A DNA stretch of 64,000 bases from Umbilicaria muhlenbergii (GCA_000611775.1 KK106981.1:9037431-9101430), one strand, 5' to 3'. Positions 12,601 to 24,754 are shown, counted from the first letter of the stretch. The notes: generated by a model not told the origin, from the letters alone. Translations and numbers: made by a program.

Positions 12601-14765
12601 GGAGCAGCACAACCACCATTTGCTAGCAGCTTTCCTAGCTTTGGAACTACACTCACCGCCGAACAACAAAATGCGTTGGAGAGACGGAAGCAAGAAGAAC
12701 AGTATCTTATGGCGAGGCAGAAGGAACACTTGGCACAGCAGCAGGTCATGATCAAGCAGATGCAGCACATGCAAGGTGGTGCTCACGGTATACACTCACA
12801 GCAGCTTCACCACCAGTCAAGTGGCCACAGCCTGCACAGCCAGCCAAGCTATGGTAGTATCACTTCACCGAGTGGTTATCAGCCGTCACCGGCACAGGGT
12901 CCGATACAGCCCCCTGCATCTGTCTCGGGCTTTTTTGACGGGCCACCTAGGCACATCGGGCCCGGCCTTGGCCCTTTAGGCCCTGTAGGTCCTGGCCTCG
13001 AGCCACTCGGCTCTGCACGTGACGGAGATATGCCAGCATCGATGGAGCGGCTCAGTCTGGGTCGTGGAAGCCAAGTACCATTTGGGGGGCCTTCGTATGA
13101 TGCCAGTCAGCAAGAGGGACTGGGCCACTCACATCAAGTTGCTGCAATGCTACATGACAGGGCTAGACTTCAACACGAGCAAGACCAGTATGACACTCTT
13201 CAGCGCGGTGTTACGGAGGATCCTCAAATTTCTGCAGACCGTCTTGAACAGTATCATCATCTAAGAGCACAATATGGCGACGATCAAAATCAGCTCCCCT
13301 CTGGAGGCGTCATTGGTCGGCCGACCTATCAGCAACATGATGAGAATGAAGACCAAACACGACAACAGCAGCAAAATGAATCCGGGTCGGCTGTGCAGCA
13401 TGAGCCTAGGCCTCTTTCACTTACTGAACAGGTCCAAAAGGCCGCAGCTTCGTCGCAACAATCGCCTACAGTGCAACCACAGTCGCCTTGGGCGACTCTA
13501 GAGCCTGGCTTACCGCAGCCGTTCCCACCGCCGCAGTCAACTACTCCGTTGCCCGCACCTGCCGCACAGAGGAACAGGCAGCATGTCGCAGAGGCCTTAA
13601 CGGCAGAGTCCAGGTCTCGGTCTCAGACACCATCAGTAGAAACACCTAGCGCAACTCTCGCCCCATGGGCGAAGGAACTCAACGAGGCGTCCAAAGGTCC
13701 TTCGCTCCGAGAGATACAAGAGGCAGAGGCACGTAAAGCTGCACAACAGGAAGAGATTGCGGCAGCGGCAAGACGCGCCATTGCCGAACAGGAGCGGCAG
13801 AACCAACCTCAACCGGTTGCGCCAGCTCCCGGTTTACCGTCTTCATCTACGTGGGCCCGTACAAACTCGCCAGCAACACCAACTGCTCCTGGGCCGTCAG
13901 CCTGGGCAAAGCCTATTGCCGGTAAATCTAATGTTGCAACACCTGCTACTCCTACGAAGAGGACGCTAGCTCAAATTCAAAAGGAAGAGGAAGCACGTAA
14001 ACAGAGGGCCGCCGCTGCCGCTGCCGCCAACGCCGCGGTCAATGTTCCAGGGGTCCCTATATTATCGAGTGGGAAAAGATACGCAGATTTGGCGAGTAAA
14101 ATAGTCTCAACCGGACCTCAAGCACCGGGGGGTGCATGGACAACCGTGGGTGCAGGCGGCAAGCTCAAGACACCCACAAGTACGACAGCACCTTCTGCGC
14201 CTGGCTTGCGGGCTGCCAGTATTGGGATTGTGCCTGCACCAGCTCCTATTGTGAAGCCTAAAGCGACTCCTGTGGCGACAAGAAGTACAACCCTTGGAGG
14301 ACCACTATCTGGGCAGCAAAACGCCACTGATGAGCTTCAGAAGTGGGCGAAAGGTGCATTGAATAAGGGTTTGAGCTCGACAATCAGTGGTATGCCTTTG
14401 AATCTGTAGACTCTACAGCCCCATTGCGGCTAACGTTTCTTCCAGTGGACGACTTTGTGCAACAGCTACTTCAATTACCTCCTGAGCCGGAAATCATCTC
14501 GGATTCGGTTTACGCTGCCTCGCAAACTCTCGATGGCCGTCGCTTTGCCGAAGAATTCATTCGGCGTCGCAAGCTTGCCGATAGAGGCATTGTACCTGAT
14601 ACTTCGGCCGGTGGCAGTAATGGCTTTTCTGCTAGCACCGCTGGGGAGAACAAGAGCGGCGGTGGCTGGAGCGAAGTTGCCAAGAAAGGACCCGCCAGTG
14701 CGGCGAAGGAGGAGCCGAGCTCGGCTTTCAAGGTTGTAGCTGCGAAGAAAAAAGGCAAGAGGTAG
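9614..14765 (+). CDS. GYF-domain protein (Smy2/GIGYF-like)
   Basis: Four exons, 9614-9723, 9890-10331, 10384-14389 and 14446-14765, give 1,625 residues. The start MPSSFASSFASAAAG is the first ATG, and the intron joins restore GDWSRARTNG, EKELFSSS and SSTISVDDFVQQLL without a break. The GYF domain is coded at about 12300-12490: RWIYRDPQGNTQGPWSG, then MHDWYKAGFFSPEL and ...VKKLEDADYEPLAQLI. GYF domains bind Pro-rich ligands such as PPG-phi motifs, and yeast Smy2/Syh1 and animal GIGYF proteins use them in translational repression and mRNA quality control. Upstream (10089-10109) is RYSKDQLLDLF, which fits the Y-x4-L-phi pattern of eIF4E/4EHP binders. Long Gly/Ser/Pro-rich and Gln-rich stretches surround the domain, and an Ala/Glu/Lys helix (about 13700-14030) is a likely coiled coil. 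The C-terminus ends in a Lys-rich tail. Confidence 0.92.
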
Positions 14766-15409
14766 AGCTCCAGGCTGCTGCATATCGTGGTGGCTTTTGT
14801 CGTCGATTAAGCGGTCCAGCGAGCGCACCATTCATGTTAATCTGTACTATACGTATCTTTGACCTGTAAGATACTGGATAACTTGAAAAGTTGAAGGTAT
14901 ACAAATTTATATTGATGCTCTCATTTTGTGAAAGAAGCCATGGATGTTATGGCCCAAGCCTCCGCATCGGATTGGATGGCAGTTGAGCTGCAGAGACGCG
15001 TTGTATTATAACGAACACTGATACTCAGCAATCTGAGAGTGCAGTTATTAGAGCTTGCTGTCTTTCACTGACGTGGTGCACCCCAAATGGGAATGCAGGT
15101 TGATATTCATAACTCACCGACAGCCCTAGATATGTTAAACACGCAAGCTATAGGTTCATCAGCAGCAAAATCAATGTCCGAAACATATGCGCGCAGATGC
15201 TATAAGTCATCGAGCTCTGCAAATTGCAGACATGGGAAGTATTAGACATCACTTTCCACCATCAACCTACTACTAAGCGTCTATTGTGCTCAGTACTGCC
15301 ACTCAATTGATTGGCAACTTTCGTTCTAAAGGCTTTATCATCTATACACTAACAATATATCAGAGTGCCATCCAACACCCAGGAGTCACACCAAAGGCTC
15401 ATGACTCAC
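14766..15409. other. intergenic between convergent gene ends
   Basis: About 640 bases between two converging genes, expected to hold both 3' UTRs. No gene, repeat or RNA is seen. Confidence 0.6.
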
Positions 15410-16612
15410 TCACAGCTTGCTCTGCTGGCCCTCCTTTGACACCTGGACAACGAGCTTTCCAAACTGGCTCCCCTTTTTCATATCTTCAAACAAGTCATCA
15501 ATATCCTTCAGATTATCCAGCCCATAGACGACCCTAGAAATGACAGGATGTATTTGCTGTTTCCCCACGTACTCCACCATATCACGGAACTCTTTCCTTG
15601 AGCCCATTGTCGAGCCGCGCAGCTCAATGTTCTTCAGCACAGCGCTCATCGAATACGACAGCTTGGGACCGGTGGTCATTCCATAGCTAACGATCACGCC
15701 ACCAGCCTACACAATTCCCGTCAGTAGTTGGTAAGCAGCCCATCGCAGCGCCGACCCACCTTAAGCAACCTAGCCCCCTTATCAACGACGTCCCCCCCGG
15801 CTCCATCAATAATCGCATCCAAGAACGGCCTCTCCCTTGGCAAGTTCTTCTTCAACTCCTTCTCCCACCCCTCCACCCTATAACTAACCCCCCCCCTGGC
15901 CCCCAACTCCCGCGCCCTCCTCACCTTCCCCTCATCCGCACTACTCACCCAAACATTGACCCCCATCCCCACCGCAAACCCCAACACCATCAACGCCACC
16001 CCGCCCCCTATCCCCGTCACCAGGATATTCCGCCCCGCCTCCGCATTCCCGCTCTTCGTCACCAACGCCCGCCAAGCCGTCAACCCCGTCAACGGCAACG
16101 CCCCCGCTTCGACATCGCTCAGCCCCTCCGGCGCCACCTCCACTTCGGCCGCATCCACACACACGACCTCCTGCAACGTGCCCACGGGGTTCACTTTCGT
16201 GCCGCCGAGGATGCGATAGCCGCCTTCGTCTTCGGGGCCGTCGGGCGAGTCTTTCCACCCGGAGCCGGGGTTGAGGATGACGCGTTTGTGGAGCCAGGAT
16301 TGCGCGGTGGGGGCGGCGCCGGTGGCGATGACGAGGCCGCAGCCGTCGGCGAGGAGGGGGACGGAGAAGGTGGTGCCGGGGTAGAGTTTTTGCCGGATGA
16401 ATAGGTCGCGGTGGTTGAGCGCTGCGGTGGAGATCTTGATGACGAGGTCGTTGGCTTTGGGGGTGGGTTGGGCCACTTCGATCAGTTCGAGGCTGGTGGG
16501 TGGGGGATGTCAGTGGGATGGGGGTGGGGGTGAGCGGAGCGGAGCGGACGTACGGGTAGTAGACTTGGCCGGGTTTGCCTTCGATTTCGCGGATGGTGAC
16601 GGCTTTGGGCAT
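15410..16612 (-). CDS. MDR-family NAD(P)H-dependent oxidoreductase (quinone reductase / zinc-type alcohol dehydrogenase-like)
   Basis: Exons 16612-16554, 16492-15760 and 15706-15410 join to a 362-residue protein beginning MPKAVTIREIEGKPG. The N-terminal half has a GroES-like fold signature (KISTAALNHRDLFIRQKLYPG, then ADGCGLVIATG). The Rossmann half carries ILVTGIGGGVALMVLGFA, a nucleotide-binding loop of the G-x-G-x2-x type, with DAIIDGAGGDVVDKGARLLK and GGVIVSYGMTT after it. The usual catalytic zinc Cys and His ligands of classical alcohol dehydrogenases are not evident, which fits the quinone-reductase side of the superfamily (bacterial YogA-like). The reaction is probably NAD(P)H-dependent reduction of a carbonyl or quinone; the substrate cannot be read. 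An in-frame ATG at 16636 would add eight residues. Confidence 0.88.
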
Positions 16613-16907
16613 TGTGAGGATTGTGAGGGTGTACAAGGGAGTGATTGGCTTAACTGTGTTGCATTGTAAAGTGAGGTCGAGGTCTACAATGTATTTTGTT
16701 TGCTGCTATTTCCCCGCTGTCGTCATTTACCGAGGAACCTTTGCTCCGGAGTCGATCCCTGCAATGTTTCCGCGAGAAAACCCTAATGAGTTTATTGTAG
16801 TATTCCAATACCTTGCCTGACTGTCTTACATCAATATATCGAAAGAGACAAGAAATAGCTATTCGGCGAATAGAAACTTCCTTTACCTCACCAATAGGTA
16901 AATTCGC

Positions 16908-18220
16908 CTACCCCAACCCCATTCCACTAACCTTAACAACCACCTCATCCCTATTCCACTCCGTTGCCACCAACACCAACATACCGCCCCCTTCACGCTC
17001 CTCCCGATACCACTCGCCATCTACCACAAGCCTTTCCATTTCCTCTTCAGCAAACTCGTCCGCATCCTCCAATGTCCTGAACGCCCCCCGGACCTCCACA
17101 CCTTCCAAGTCCCCGTTGCTGCCGCAGACATCGCGGCGTTTTTCGACAGTAACGAGGAAGATCTCGCGCAGCTCAGGCGACGGAGACCGTAGTGGCTGAG
17201 GTGGAACCTGCTGCATTTGAGGTTTGCGTTCCAGCTTCTGTTTCCGTACAGTCACGATAAAGCTATCGGCATCCATGTTGCTTGCGGCCGCGATATGGAT
17301 GCCGCCTTCGTGGGGATTGAAGTGTTCGCTGTACTCATTCCAGCGTTGTAGGTCGGTGGGTTTGTTTTCTAGGTAGCGGCGAGCGACTTCGTTGGCTTCG
17401 TCGAGCTCGCTGTGGAGGCTTATCACGGTGGTTTCTTCGCTTACATAGGGGATGGTGTAGGTGCTGGAGACTATGTAGACGTCTTCATAGTTGGGGGTGA
17501 TTGCGCTGGTTGGTCTGAAGGCTTCCGATATTGGTCCTCCTGCAGTGGTGTCATGCGGCAGCCGCGTTGGGACCGGGAGTTTTCTTGCTTGTGGCGTGGG
17601 TGGCTTGCGCTTCTGCAGCTTCTTCACCTTGACGTCTACGTCGACGGTGTCACCTTCGAGTCCTTCAGCAGAGTTTTGGAGACACCCATTCTCGTCAGTA
17701 ACCATTCATAAGTGTCCCATTCTTTGCCCCCGCGGTATTCTCCCTGCAGGTACGTTCTTGCCGCTTTGTTCGCATCTTTAGCGGTATGGTACACTCCGAT
17801 GCTTTTGAAGTGATCACCGACGTATGGGTCTGTGTGCTTGACGGATACGGTGAAAACATTCTCATAGCTGAGTTTCGAGCTTGGTGCAGGCTCTGCTTCT
17901 CCAGTCAAGTCAATTATTCGCGTAGCTACTTTGCGCGCGATTGCGTTGCTTTGTAACGGGGTTGCACTTGGTTCTCTGATTGCGCCATTCGCTACAGTCG
18001 ATGGCAGGCGCGAGCTGCTGGCTGGGTTGCTTTCTGGTCTGGTAGCCCCCCTCGTGTGTTGATATATCCCGTTTTCTGCGCTTTGCAGAGTGTTGAAGAT
18101 GAAGTGGGAAAGACGCGGTCGCGTCGTGGTGATATCTCGGCTTAGCGTTGTACAACTTGACTAGAGTTCAAGCTCCTTTTCCCTTTTCAGGTTGAATCTT
18201 GGTACTATCTCTCTTTTCAT
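16908..18220 (-). pseudogene. unknown repeat-domain protein, frame-broken and without a clear start
   Basis: Two adjoining open frames on the minus strand read as one protein. The first is open from about 18160 to 17640 and has no ATG of its own; a possible 15-nt start exon lies at 18220-18206 (intron 18205-18161). The second is 17705-16908. They overlap in different frames near 17700, where no GT-AG pair can join them, so a one-base deletion or equivalent is likely, either real or an assembly error. The sense reading passes from ...EWDTYEWL into ...VTDENGCLQNSAEG. The protein appears to hold three copies of a ~90-residue unit: YENVFTVSVKHTDPYVG with AARTYLQGEY, YEDVYIVSSTYTIPYV with VARRYLENKP, and a more distant LREIFLVTVEKRRDV with ADEFAEEEMER. 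The family is not recognised. Confidence 0.5.
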
Positions 18221-18890
18221 CTCTTTTTCAAGATAAGTAATCTTCTACAGCATTAGTATCACTGTCAATAGTAAAAACATTTCAAACATTTCAAATTCAC
18301 TGATAGCAGGACTCAATGGTGTATAAGATATGCGCTTCTGATCTCCTTTAGGTGTGAGTCTTTGCTGCTGGCGCACTGAGGGAGGCCTTCAACTGAAAAC
18401 CACCACCATATTAATACAATGCCTGCCTTGTTTTTAGGGAAGTACTCTAGGTATGGAAATTCCTAATGTACTTCGATTGCCTAGAGGATACATGTCTGAT
18501 GCTTCTTGAGACTTCTGTTCATAGTGGAGCTGTTGCGCAGGCTTCAGGTCATCCCACAGTTTTCGACAGAGTTTAGCCCCGCCAAGACAAGCAGCTCATC
18601 CGATTGTCCGTGGACCTCTCTCCCACACAGTCGCTGATTTAGCAAACAACCATCAAGCTTGAAGAGCCGCTTCAGCTTCCAGGAAGATAGACCTATAGCA
18701 GACAGCGGCGGACTACGAGTAGAAGCTGTCTAAGTTCCCCTCAAACTAGAGATGATGTCACAGCTTCCCCACGATTCGTACTGGCTGGAGTGCAAGATCC
18801 GGGGGCGCTCATTTGGCCCTCAACCCACTCGAAAACCACCGTAATCACCGCTTACTTTCCTTCGCCGTTATCGAAATAGACAAACAAACC
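18221..18890. other. gene-poor stretch
   Basis: Roughly 670 bases of moderate AT content with no open frame of interest. Upstream flank of the unknown minus-strand gene. Confidence 0.5.
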
Positions 18891-19290
18891 ATGGGCTTCT
18901 CAATCCTCGACCACGCCAGCAACAGCTTAACCCACGGCCGCTTCACCGTATGACCCTGCGGGCTTTAGTGATGATGCGATTGATGAGTATGTGTGCTGCT
19001 ATAGTATACCAGGGGAGGCTGAGGTGTATGTTGAAGATTTATAGGGCGACGCTAAGGGATGGCGAGTTGAACCGGAGGGTGTTGGAAGAGGGGGGGAAGC
19101 TCAAGTGTCCCGTGCTGGCGGTGGGGAGTACGCTTTTATTGCCGATGAGGTGAGGAAGCAGATGGAGAGGGTGAGTGAGGGGTTGAGTATATGGAGTTGG
19201 GCTTGGGCATCAGCTGGCGGAGGAGTGTCCGAAAGAGGTGGCGGAGGTTTATGGGAGCTCCTGGGGGAAGCATTCATCAATGGGATCAGG
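18891..19290 (+). pseudogene. remnant of an alpha/beta-hydrolase gene (C-terminal part)
   Basis: Conceptual pieces in three frames line up in order with the C-terminal third of the epoxide-hydrolase / haloacetate-dehalogenase group. In the first frame GFSDDAIDEYVCCYSIPG matches the segment before the cap helix. In another frame LKIYRATLRDGELNRRV and KLKCPVLAVG match the strand that carries the catalytic acid. A third piece, HQLAEECPKEVAEVYG, is the classic end of the family with the catalytic His. A short start (MGFSILDHASNSLTHGRFT at 18891) precedes them. The core with the nucleophile Asp and oxyanion loop is missing, and several frame changes separate the pieces. A functional product is very unlikely. 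Confidence 0.55.
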
Positions 19291-20091
19291 GTCATAGGTT
19301 GGGGTTGCCGTGGTAGACACTACGCGCCAGTTACATCCCTCTCCACATCCATCTGTACCACAGGTTGTGTATGAAAGACAGCTCTGTATATTGTGAGTTA
19401 GAAGGCCTTCTTTCTTCTCACTAGAATCTAACCGTGTGCTGGGAGCCATTGGGGTCTTTACTTTCTACATATCTTCGTTTCTAGACTTCTTCCATCTGTC
19501 TGTTAACAGCCGCAGCATCAAAGAAGGTTTTCCCGTCTCATAAACGCCTCGAGGCTGGTACCAGCAAGACTTCCCCTTACCACCCATTCAAGCACCAACT
19601 TATCGCCGTCCCTTGTAATCGGCAGACACATTGTTGGAACCGTCAGTACTATGGTAGATCTCGGTGCAGCCTGTCAGGATCTCATGAAGATCATATCGTA
19701 GCGATGAGGGCAGATCAATAGATGACATCACGTCAGATTTGTTTTGATGCCGAACTGATCCATATATGCGTAGATTAATGCTTGACCATTGCACTGACTC
19801 TTGATAGAAGTATCTCATAGAGACTCTACCTCCTACTACCGACTAGAGGAACCCGTGAGTAAATGGTACTCCAAGCAACCCTATGAAAAAGGCGCGCACG
19901 GCGTGGTACGAGTTCTTACCCCGGATATCCAAGGTTCAATCGGGCTAAGCGGCTTTTTAGGCTTGGCCAGCAGCCACGAGTTTACCCGAACGCTCCTCTT
20001 CAATCATCATTCTCTCGGACCATCTCCTTCATCACTCTCTGGTTGGACTCAATTGGCAACGCCATTCGTCCCTGCATCAAAACCGTACACG
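19291..20091. other. intergenic, upstream of malate dehydrogenase
   Basis: About 800 bases between the hydrolase remnant and the malate dehydrogenase start. No gene is supported. The last 150 bases are pyrimidine-rich, as expected for a 5' leader. Confidence 0.5.
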
Positions 20092-21407
20092 ATGTTTGCC
20101 TCACGTCAACTTTTCGGCGCTGTTCAGCGCAGGGCGTTCTCCGTCTCAGCCAAACAGGTACGGGACTCGAGATGCTTTTTTCTCGCCGATCATCTCTTAA
20201 GTGTCTCAACGCCCCGGTCACATCACGCTAACGTCTACAGGCGTCGAAAGTGACAGTCTTGGGTGCGGGAGGAGGAATCGGTCAGCCATTGTCCCTGTTG
20301 ATGAAGCTCAACCCCCGGGTCACCGAGCTCGCTCTCTATGATATCCGAGGAGCTCCAGGTCAGTGGAGCGCTTCAAGCTTTTGTCAGGTCTGCCACTAAC
20401 AATGGGCAGGTGTCGCCGCCGACGTCGGTCATATCAACACTAAGAGCAATGTCAAGGGCTACACACCAGAAGGCTCTGGCCTCAAGGACGCACTCACCGG
20501 TGCCGAGATCGTCCTGATCCCAGCTGGCGTGCCACGAAAGCCTGGAATGACCAGAGACGGTACGGATAAAATACCATGCTCAGGCTCTCCAAATGCTGAT
20601 GTACAACCAGATTTATTCAACACCAACGCTTCGATTGTTCGAGATCTTGCCAAGGCAATTGCGGACGCCGCCCCAGATGCCAACGTCCTCGTCATCTCGA
20701 ATCCGGTTTGATTTTCACTCTAATAATTCTATTACTCAATACTAATACGGCTTTTCAAGGTCAACTCTACCGTACCAATCTGCGCCGAGGTTCTCAAATC
20801 CAAGAACGTTTACAACCCGAAGCGCCTGTTCGGTGTGACGACGTTGGATGTTGTCCGAGCTTCCCGTTTCATCTCTCAATATAGAAGCACTGATCCCGCA
20901 GACGAGAACATCACCGTCGTTGGAGGCCACTCTGGCGCCACAATCGTGCCCCTTCTTTCACAGTCAAGTGGCCCAGAGCTTACCGGGAAGGATCTTGATG
21001 ACTTTGTCTACCGGGTACAATTCGGTGGTGACGAGGTTGTAAAGGCCAAGGATGGTGCCGGATCAGCGACTCTGTCAATGGCAATGGCCGGTGCGCGCTT
21101 CGCCGAGAGTTTGCTGAAGGCAGCTCAAGGTCAGACGGGTGTTGTTGAGCCTACATTCGTGGACAGCCCTCTATACAAGGATGAAGGCATTGACTTCTTT
21201 GCATCCAAGGTCGAGCTGGGACCCAATGGTGTTGAGAAGATCCACGATGTTGGCAAGCTCACGGACCACGAGCAGAAGCTGCTTGAGACCTGCAAAGCAG
21301 ACCTCAAGAAGAACATTGAGAAGGGTAACATATCTCCCGCTCGGTTCACGTTGATATCAGAGCTGATTGTTTTTTTAGGTGTCAAGTTCGTCAAGGAGAA
21401 CCCATAG
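20092..21407 (+). CDS. mitochondrial NAD-dependent malate dehydrogenase
   Basis: Six exons (20092-20157, 20241-20358, 20410-20559, 20611-20705, 20760-21324, 21379-21407) give 340 residues. The enzyme converts malate to oxaloacetate with NAD+ in the TCA cycle. The N-terminus ([16 protein letters not shown]) is basic and amphipathic, a typical matrix targeting peptide ending near the first intron. Then come the NAD-binding loop [18 protein letters not shown], substrate arginines in [12 protein letters not shown], the strand [22 protein letters not shown], and the catalytic His in [14 protein letters not shown]. The last intron is needed: without it an extra 18 residues interrupt [13 protein letters not shown], the normal C-terminus. 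Length equals that of other fungal mitochondrial enzymes. The gene is intact. Confidence 0.96.
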
Positions 21408-21958
21408 ATCATGTCTGAAGGATATTCCCGCGCGGAGACCGGGAAGCATACCACACGATCTCGCTACTGTCTTGTGTAAAACATAGATCATACAAACTGC
21501 CATAAGAAATCAAGCGTATTATTGAACTATGCTACGGAACGTATCGTTGGCAGACCTCTGTCAGGCCTGACAGAATGCCTTGACAAGAATTCCATACTGT
21601 CAAAACCACATACCACTAGTAGTAACATATTCGGATGACTTATTAACCCAAGCCTGCTCATTCATCTTAATGCCAAGAACGCCTCCTTCTCAAAGCGATT
21701 GATCTCACTAGCTCGGTGTAGTGACCTGGGGCCTTCCCCAAAAATGATTGGCTTAGTGTCCCGAGTTGTTCTTCTTAGAGTACAGTCCAGCTGTCTTACT
21801 ACAAGGCACAAGCTAAATTGGCATTTCAGCTCGACGCCATGTCTAGTAGCCTTACGCAATGGCACACGAACACCGTCCTATCTTTCGTCGGCAAGGCTGG
21901 GTAACATGTCGCGACATTTCTAATACGTCGCTGAGGCTTCTTCAACATTCTCGAGGCA
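21408..21958. other. intergenic between tandem genes
   Basis: About 550 bases holding the 3' end of the malate dehydrogenase transcript and the promoter of the next gene. Nothing else can be named. Confidence 0.5.
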
Positions 21959-24027
21959 ATGACTGATCCACTGTCCATCGCAGCTTCAGTGGCTGGTCTT
22001 GTTGCATTCGCTGGTACTGTTTCCAAAGAAGTCTTCCAGTTCTTTTCCTCTATCAAAGATGCTCCGGAGAATGCACGAGTTTTGGTCTCTGCGTTGTACT
22101 CTTTGAATGTGACCCTTGGCCAAGTCCAGACCAATCTTCTTGATTCGCGATTTGTTGCAGATCATGATGGAGAAGACTTCAAAGCGCTGGATGTTTGTTT
22201 GATTAACTGTACGGCGATTCTCAGCGAGCTTGAGCGCAAGGTGCGGAAATCCGGTTTCGGAGAGGTCACGAGAGGTCGGGCGACGAGGTTACGGGATGCG
22301 GTGCAGTGGTCTTATACAGATGACGAGCTCGCCGAGTATTTGCGGCGTGTGGAGGCGGAGAAGAGTACACTTAGCATAGCTATCGAGGCGTTTACGATGT
22401 GAGCAGATCTCGCCCTCCTGGCAGCCACTAGGGATTCAGAAGATTGACAATGGTCGTGTTTTAGGAGGATGATGACGGAAGTCTACCAGTACGTTCAAGA
22501 TACTGCCAAGACAAGCCGTAAAATGGATAGACGCCTCAAAGACCTCCACGTCTGCCTGACCTGGATCGTGCAACAAGCCACGAAGAAGGGCGGCAAGGAT
22601 GGGCACACAGCACAGGAGCAAATCGAGAGCTCGGTCATAGCCGCCTCTTCAGTGTACGGAGAGGCAGACCTAGAAAGACTACTGGAATCCTCTGGCTCAG
22701 TACTCTCTCTGAGTCTAGGAGAGCTGACTGAAGAATCAGTTGGAGCTCGCTGGCAGCCTGGTGAAACCTCACCGGTACCCGCAAAGCTGACCTACTCCGC
22801 ATTCCGCCGAGGTCCAATTCTCCCAGATATCTCCGGGCACCCGCAACCAACTACAGTGATTCGACCACCCTCGCGTCGGGAAAGACCCCTATCTCTGCTG
22901 GAGGCTACCCAAACACTCACAGCATCTGGTCCGCATTCACCTCCTTTCATCGTAGCCGGAGACAAGCTATCATCTCACTTAAAAACACACCCCAGATCCC
23001 CCAGTCCGTCTGGCCCAACCACCTTCCTCGCCTCCGACTCCGTGAATATCAGCTCCTCGCTCATGACCGCCACGCAATTCGTCGGCATGGTAAACTGCCC
23101 TTTACCTACCCCGCCGTCGAACCTATGTCTCTTAACTAACGACCTATTAGGTCATCCAAAAAACCAACCCCTTCCTAACGCCCTTCTCCGGTCTTCCCCC
23201 CGGGATCTCATCACGAACTATAGCCGAAGACATGCAAGAACTCAGCATGCGTTTCCGCCGCATCCAAGACGCCATCAAAAATCTCGGCAACGATAAAGAC
23301 CTCTATCTTCCGATTGAAAATATGACCGGGTCGTTGGAAATTTATGCCAAGTTCGCTGTTGACGCGATGCAGAAATCTACTATAAGTAAATCTCCTTTTC
23401 CCTTCTTAATTCCCCCGCTTCCCCCTCCCCAAACAAGATCCCCCGCCCATCCCACTAACCCTTCCCTCCCACAAAGAAAGCATCGTCGCAGCCGCCCGCT
23501 CCGAAGAGCGCGAAAAACTCCGCGAGCGCGCCGAGCGGAAACTGGCCATGGTGGAAGATCTCGTCAAATCGATGGAGATGGCCGAGTTGTTGCGCCTGCA
23601 GAAAGAGCAGATGCGCGCGCTGGAGAGGATGGCTGACGGTTTGCACGGTGGCGGTCGTGGGAGACCGGGGGGTGGGCCGGATGGCGAGGTCGCCGTCTCG
23701 ACCCCGCCTTTCTCGCCCCCGCCTCCGAGGGCTGAAACGGAGCTGCCGTGGGCGCCGGGGGATGCGCCGGCTGGTGAGAGCGCCGCGCACGTGCCGTCGC
23801 CGCGGAGGCCGGGGCAGGGATGGAGTCGTGCGGGGGTTGGGAATGGGAAGGCTGGGGGGGGGGATGATGGCGTCGAGGGGGATGCGGGAGAGCGCCCGGT
23901 GGGTGGGGTGGAGGCGAGGTCGAAATCCTATGGGCAGAGTTTGAGACCGCCGGTGCCGATGAAGTCGAGGTTGAGGGGGTTGGACGGGCATGCGAGATCG
24001 AGGTCGACGGGTGATTTGAGGGAGTGA
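21959..24027 (+). CDS. protein with fungal STAND-type N-terminal domain, without NTPase
   Basis: Four exons (21959-22398, 22465-23089, 23151-23385, 23477-24027) give 616 residues. The start MTDPLSIAASVAGLVAFAG is the signature opening of the fungal N-terminal domain found on STAND/NLR-like proteins (Pfam PigL_N type); the helical unit runs to about residue 270, including LERKVRKSGFGEV and YQYVQDTAKTSRKMDRRL. After a Ser/Pro-rich linker there is a second helical block (FSGLPPGISSRTIAEDM, then LRERAERKLAMVEDLVKS) with strong coiled-coil character. The tail is Gly/Pro/Arg-rich and ends RSRSTGDLRE. No NACHT, NB-ARC or repeat domain follows, unlike full STAND proteins. Role in signalling or incompatibility is speculative; many such stand-alone proteins are uncharacterised. 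Confidence 0.85.
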
Positions 24028-24754
24028 GGTATGTGACTGGGGAAGGGAAGGGAAGGGAGGAGTGGACTGTAGGGCTGGGGATCGGTTGGGAAGTGTGGAG
24101 AGGTTTTGTGCCGGGTTTGGGGTTGATGCGATGTGGGGGTTTAGGTTGGGGGGCTGGGATTTGTTGGTTAGCGTGGTGAGATACCCTAGTTGCGGAATGA
24201 GTATATATCTCGCTCTTGTGCGGGAAGGTGGGGTTGGCTTGCTGTAGGCTGGGAATATTTGTTCATGTATATATCTTTTCAGTTGCCCTTTCTTTTGTGT
24301 GCTTGATGAGTGGATACCTTGAACGCTATGGTAAGGTCGGTCTTGCACGTCGAAGCAAGTCTTAGTTAGGAGACCCTCGATGGGGGCCTGCTCCAAGAGT
24401 CGCAACACCCCTGAGCCTTTTTGATTCCTGATTGCATCTAATAGGTTTCCGTGATACCCTCTGTTGCATTGTCTGGCACAAGGCCCACCAGACACAACCC
24501 CCAACTTCCGGTCCCCTTACATGTCTCGATCTTAGTTCCTCGGACTCTCCGATCTCCACACCGACCTCGCCGCATGTTAGTGCCTCGAGTAGATCCGATC
24601 AGACACGGTTGTCACATCTCAACGCCTTCCACTCCTCGCTCTGCACCCCCCAAGCGAGGACCTTTCCCCGCTAAGTGCCCCATCGCGCCCTTCTTCCCGC
24701 TCATATCAAATTACAAACCATCCCCCGACGCACCCCCACGTGTCTCATGCGCCG
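24028..24754. other. intergenic between convergent genes
   Basis: About 730 bases with a G-rich start (24030-24260) and a C-rich end. Both neighbouring genes end here. Long open frames on both strands are by-products of the high GC skew. Confidence 0.5.

Noticed and set aside
15956-16219. Plus-strand frames over the MDR oxidoreductase
   Set aside because: Shadows of the clear minus-strand gene.
23455-24504. 349-residue minus-strand frame rich in Pro/Arg/His
   Set aside because: Antisense shadow of the last exon of the STAND-like gene and GC-rich flank.
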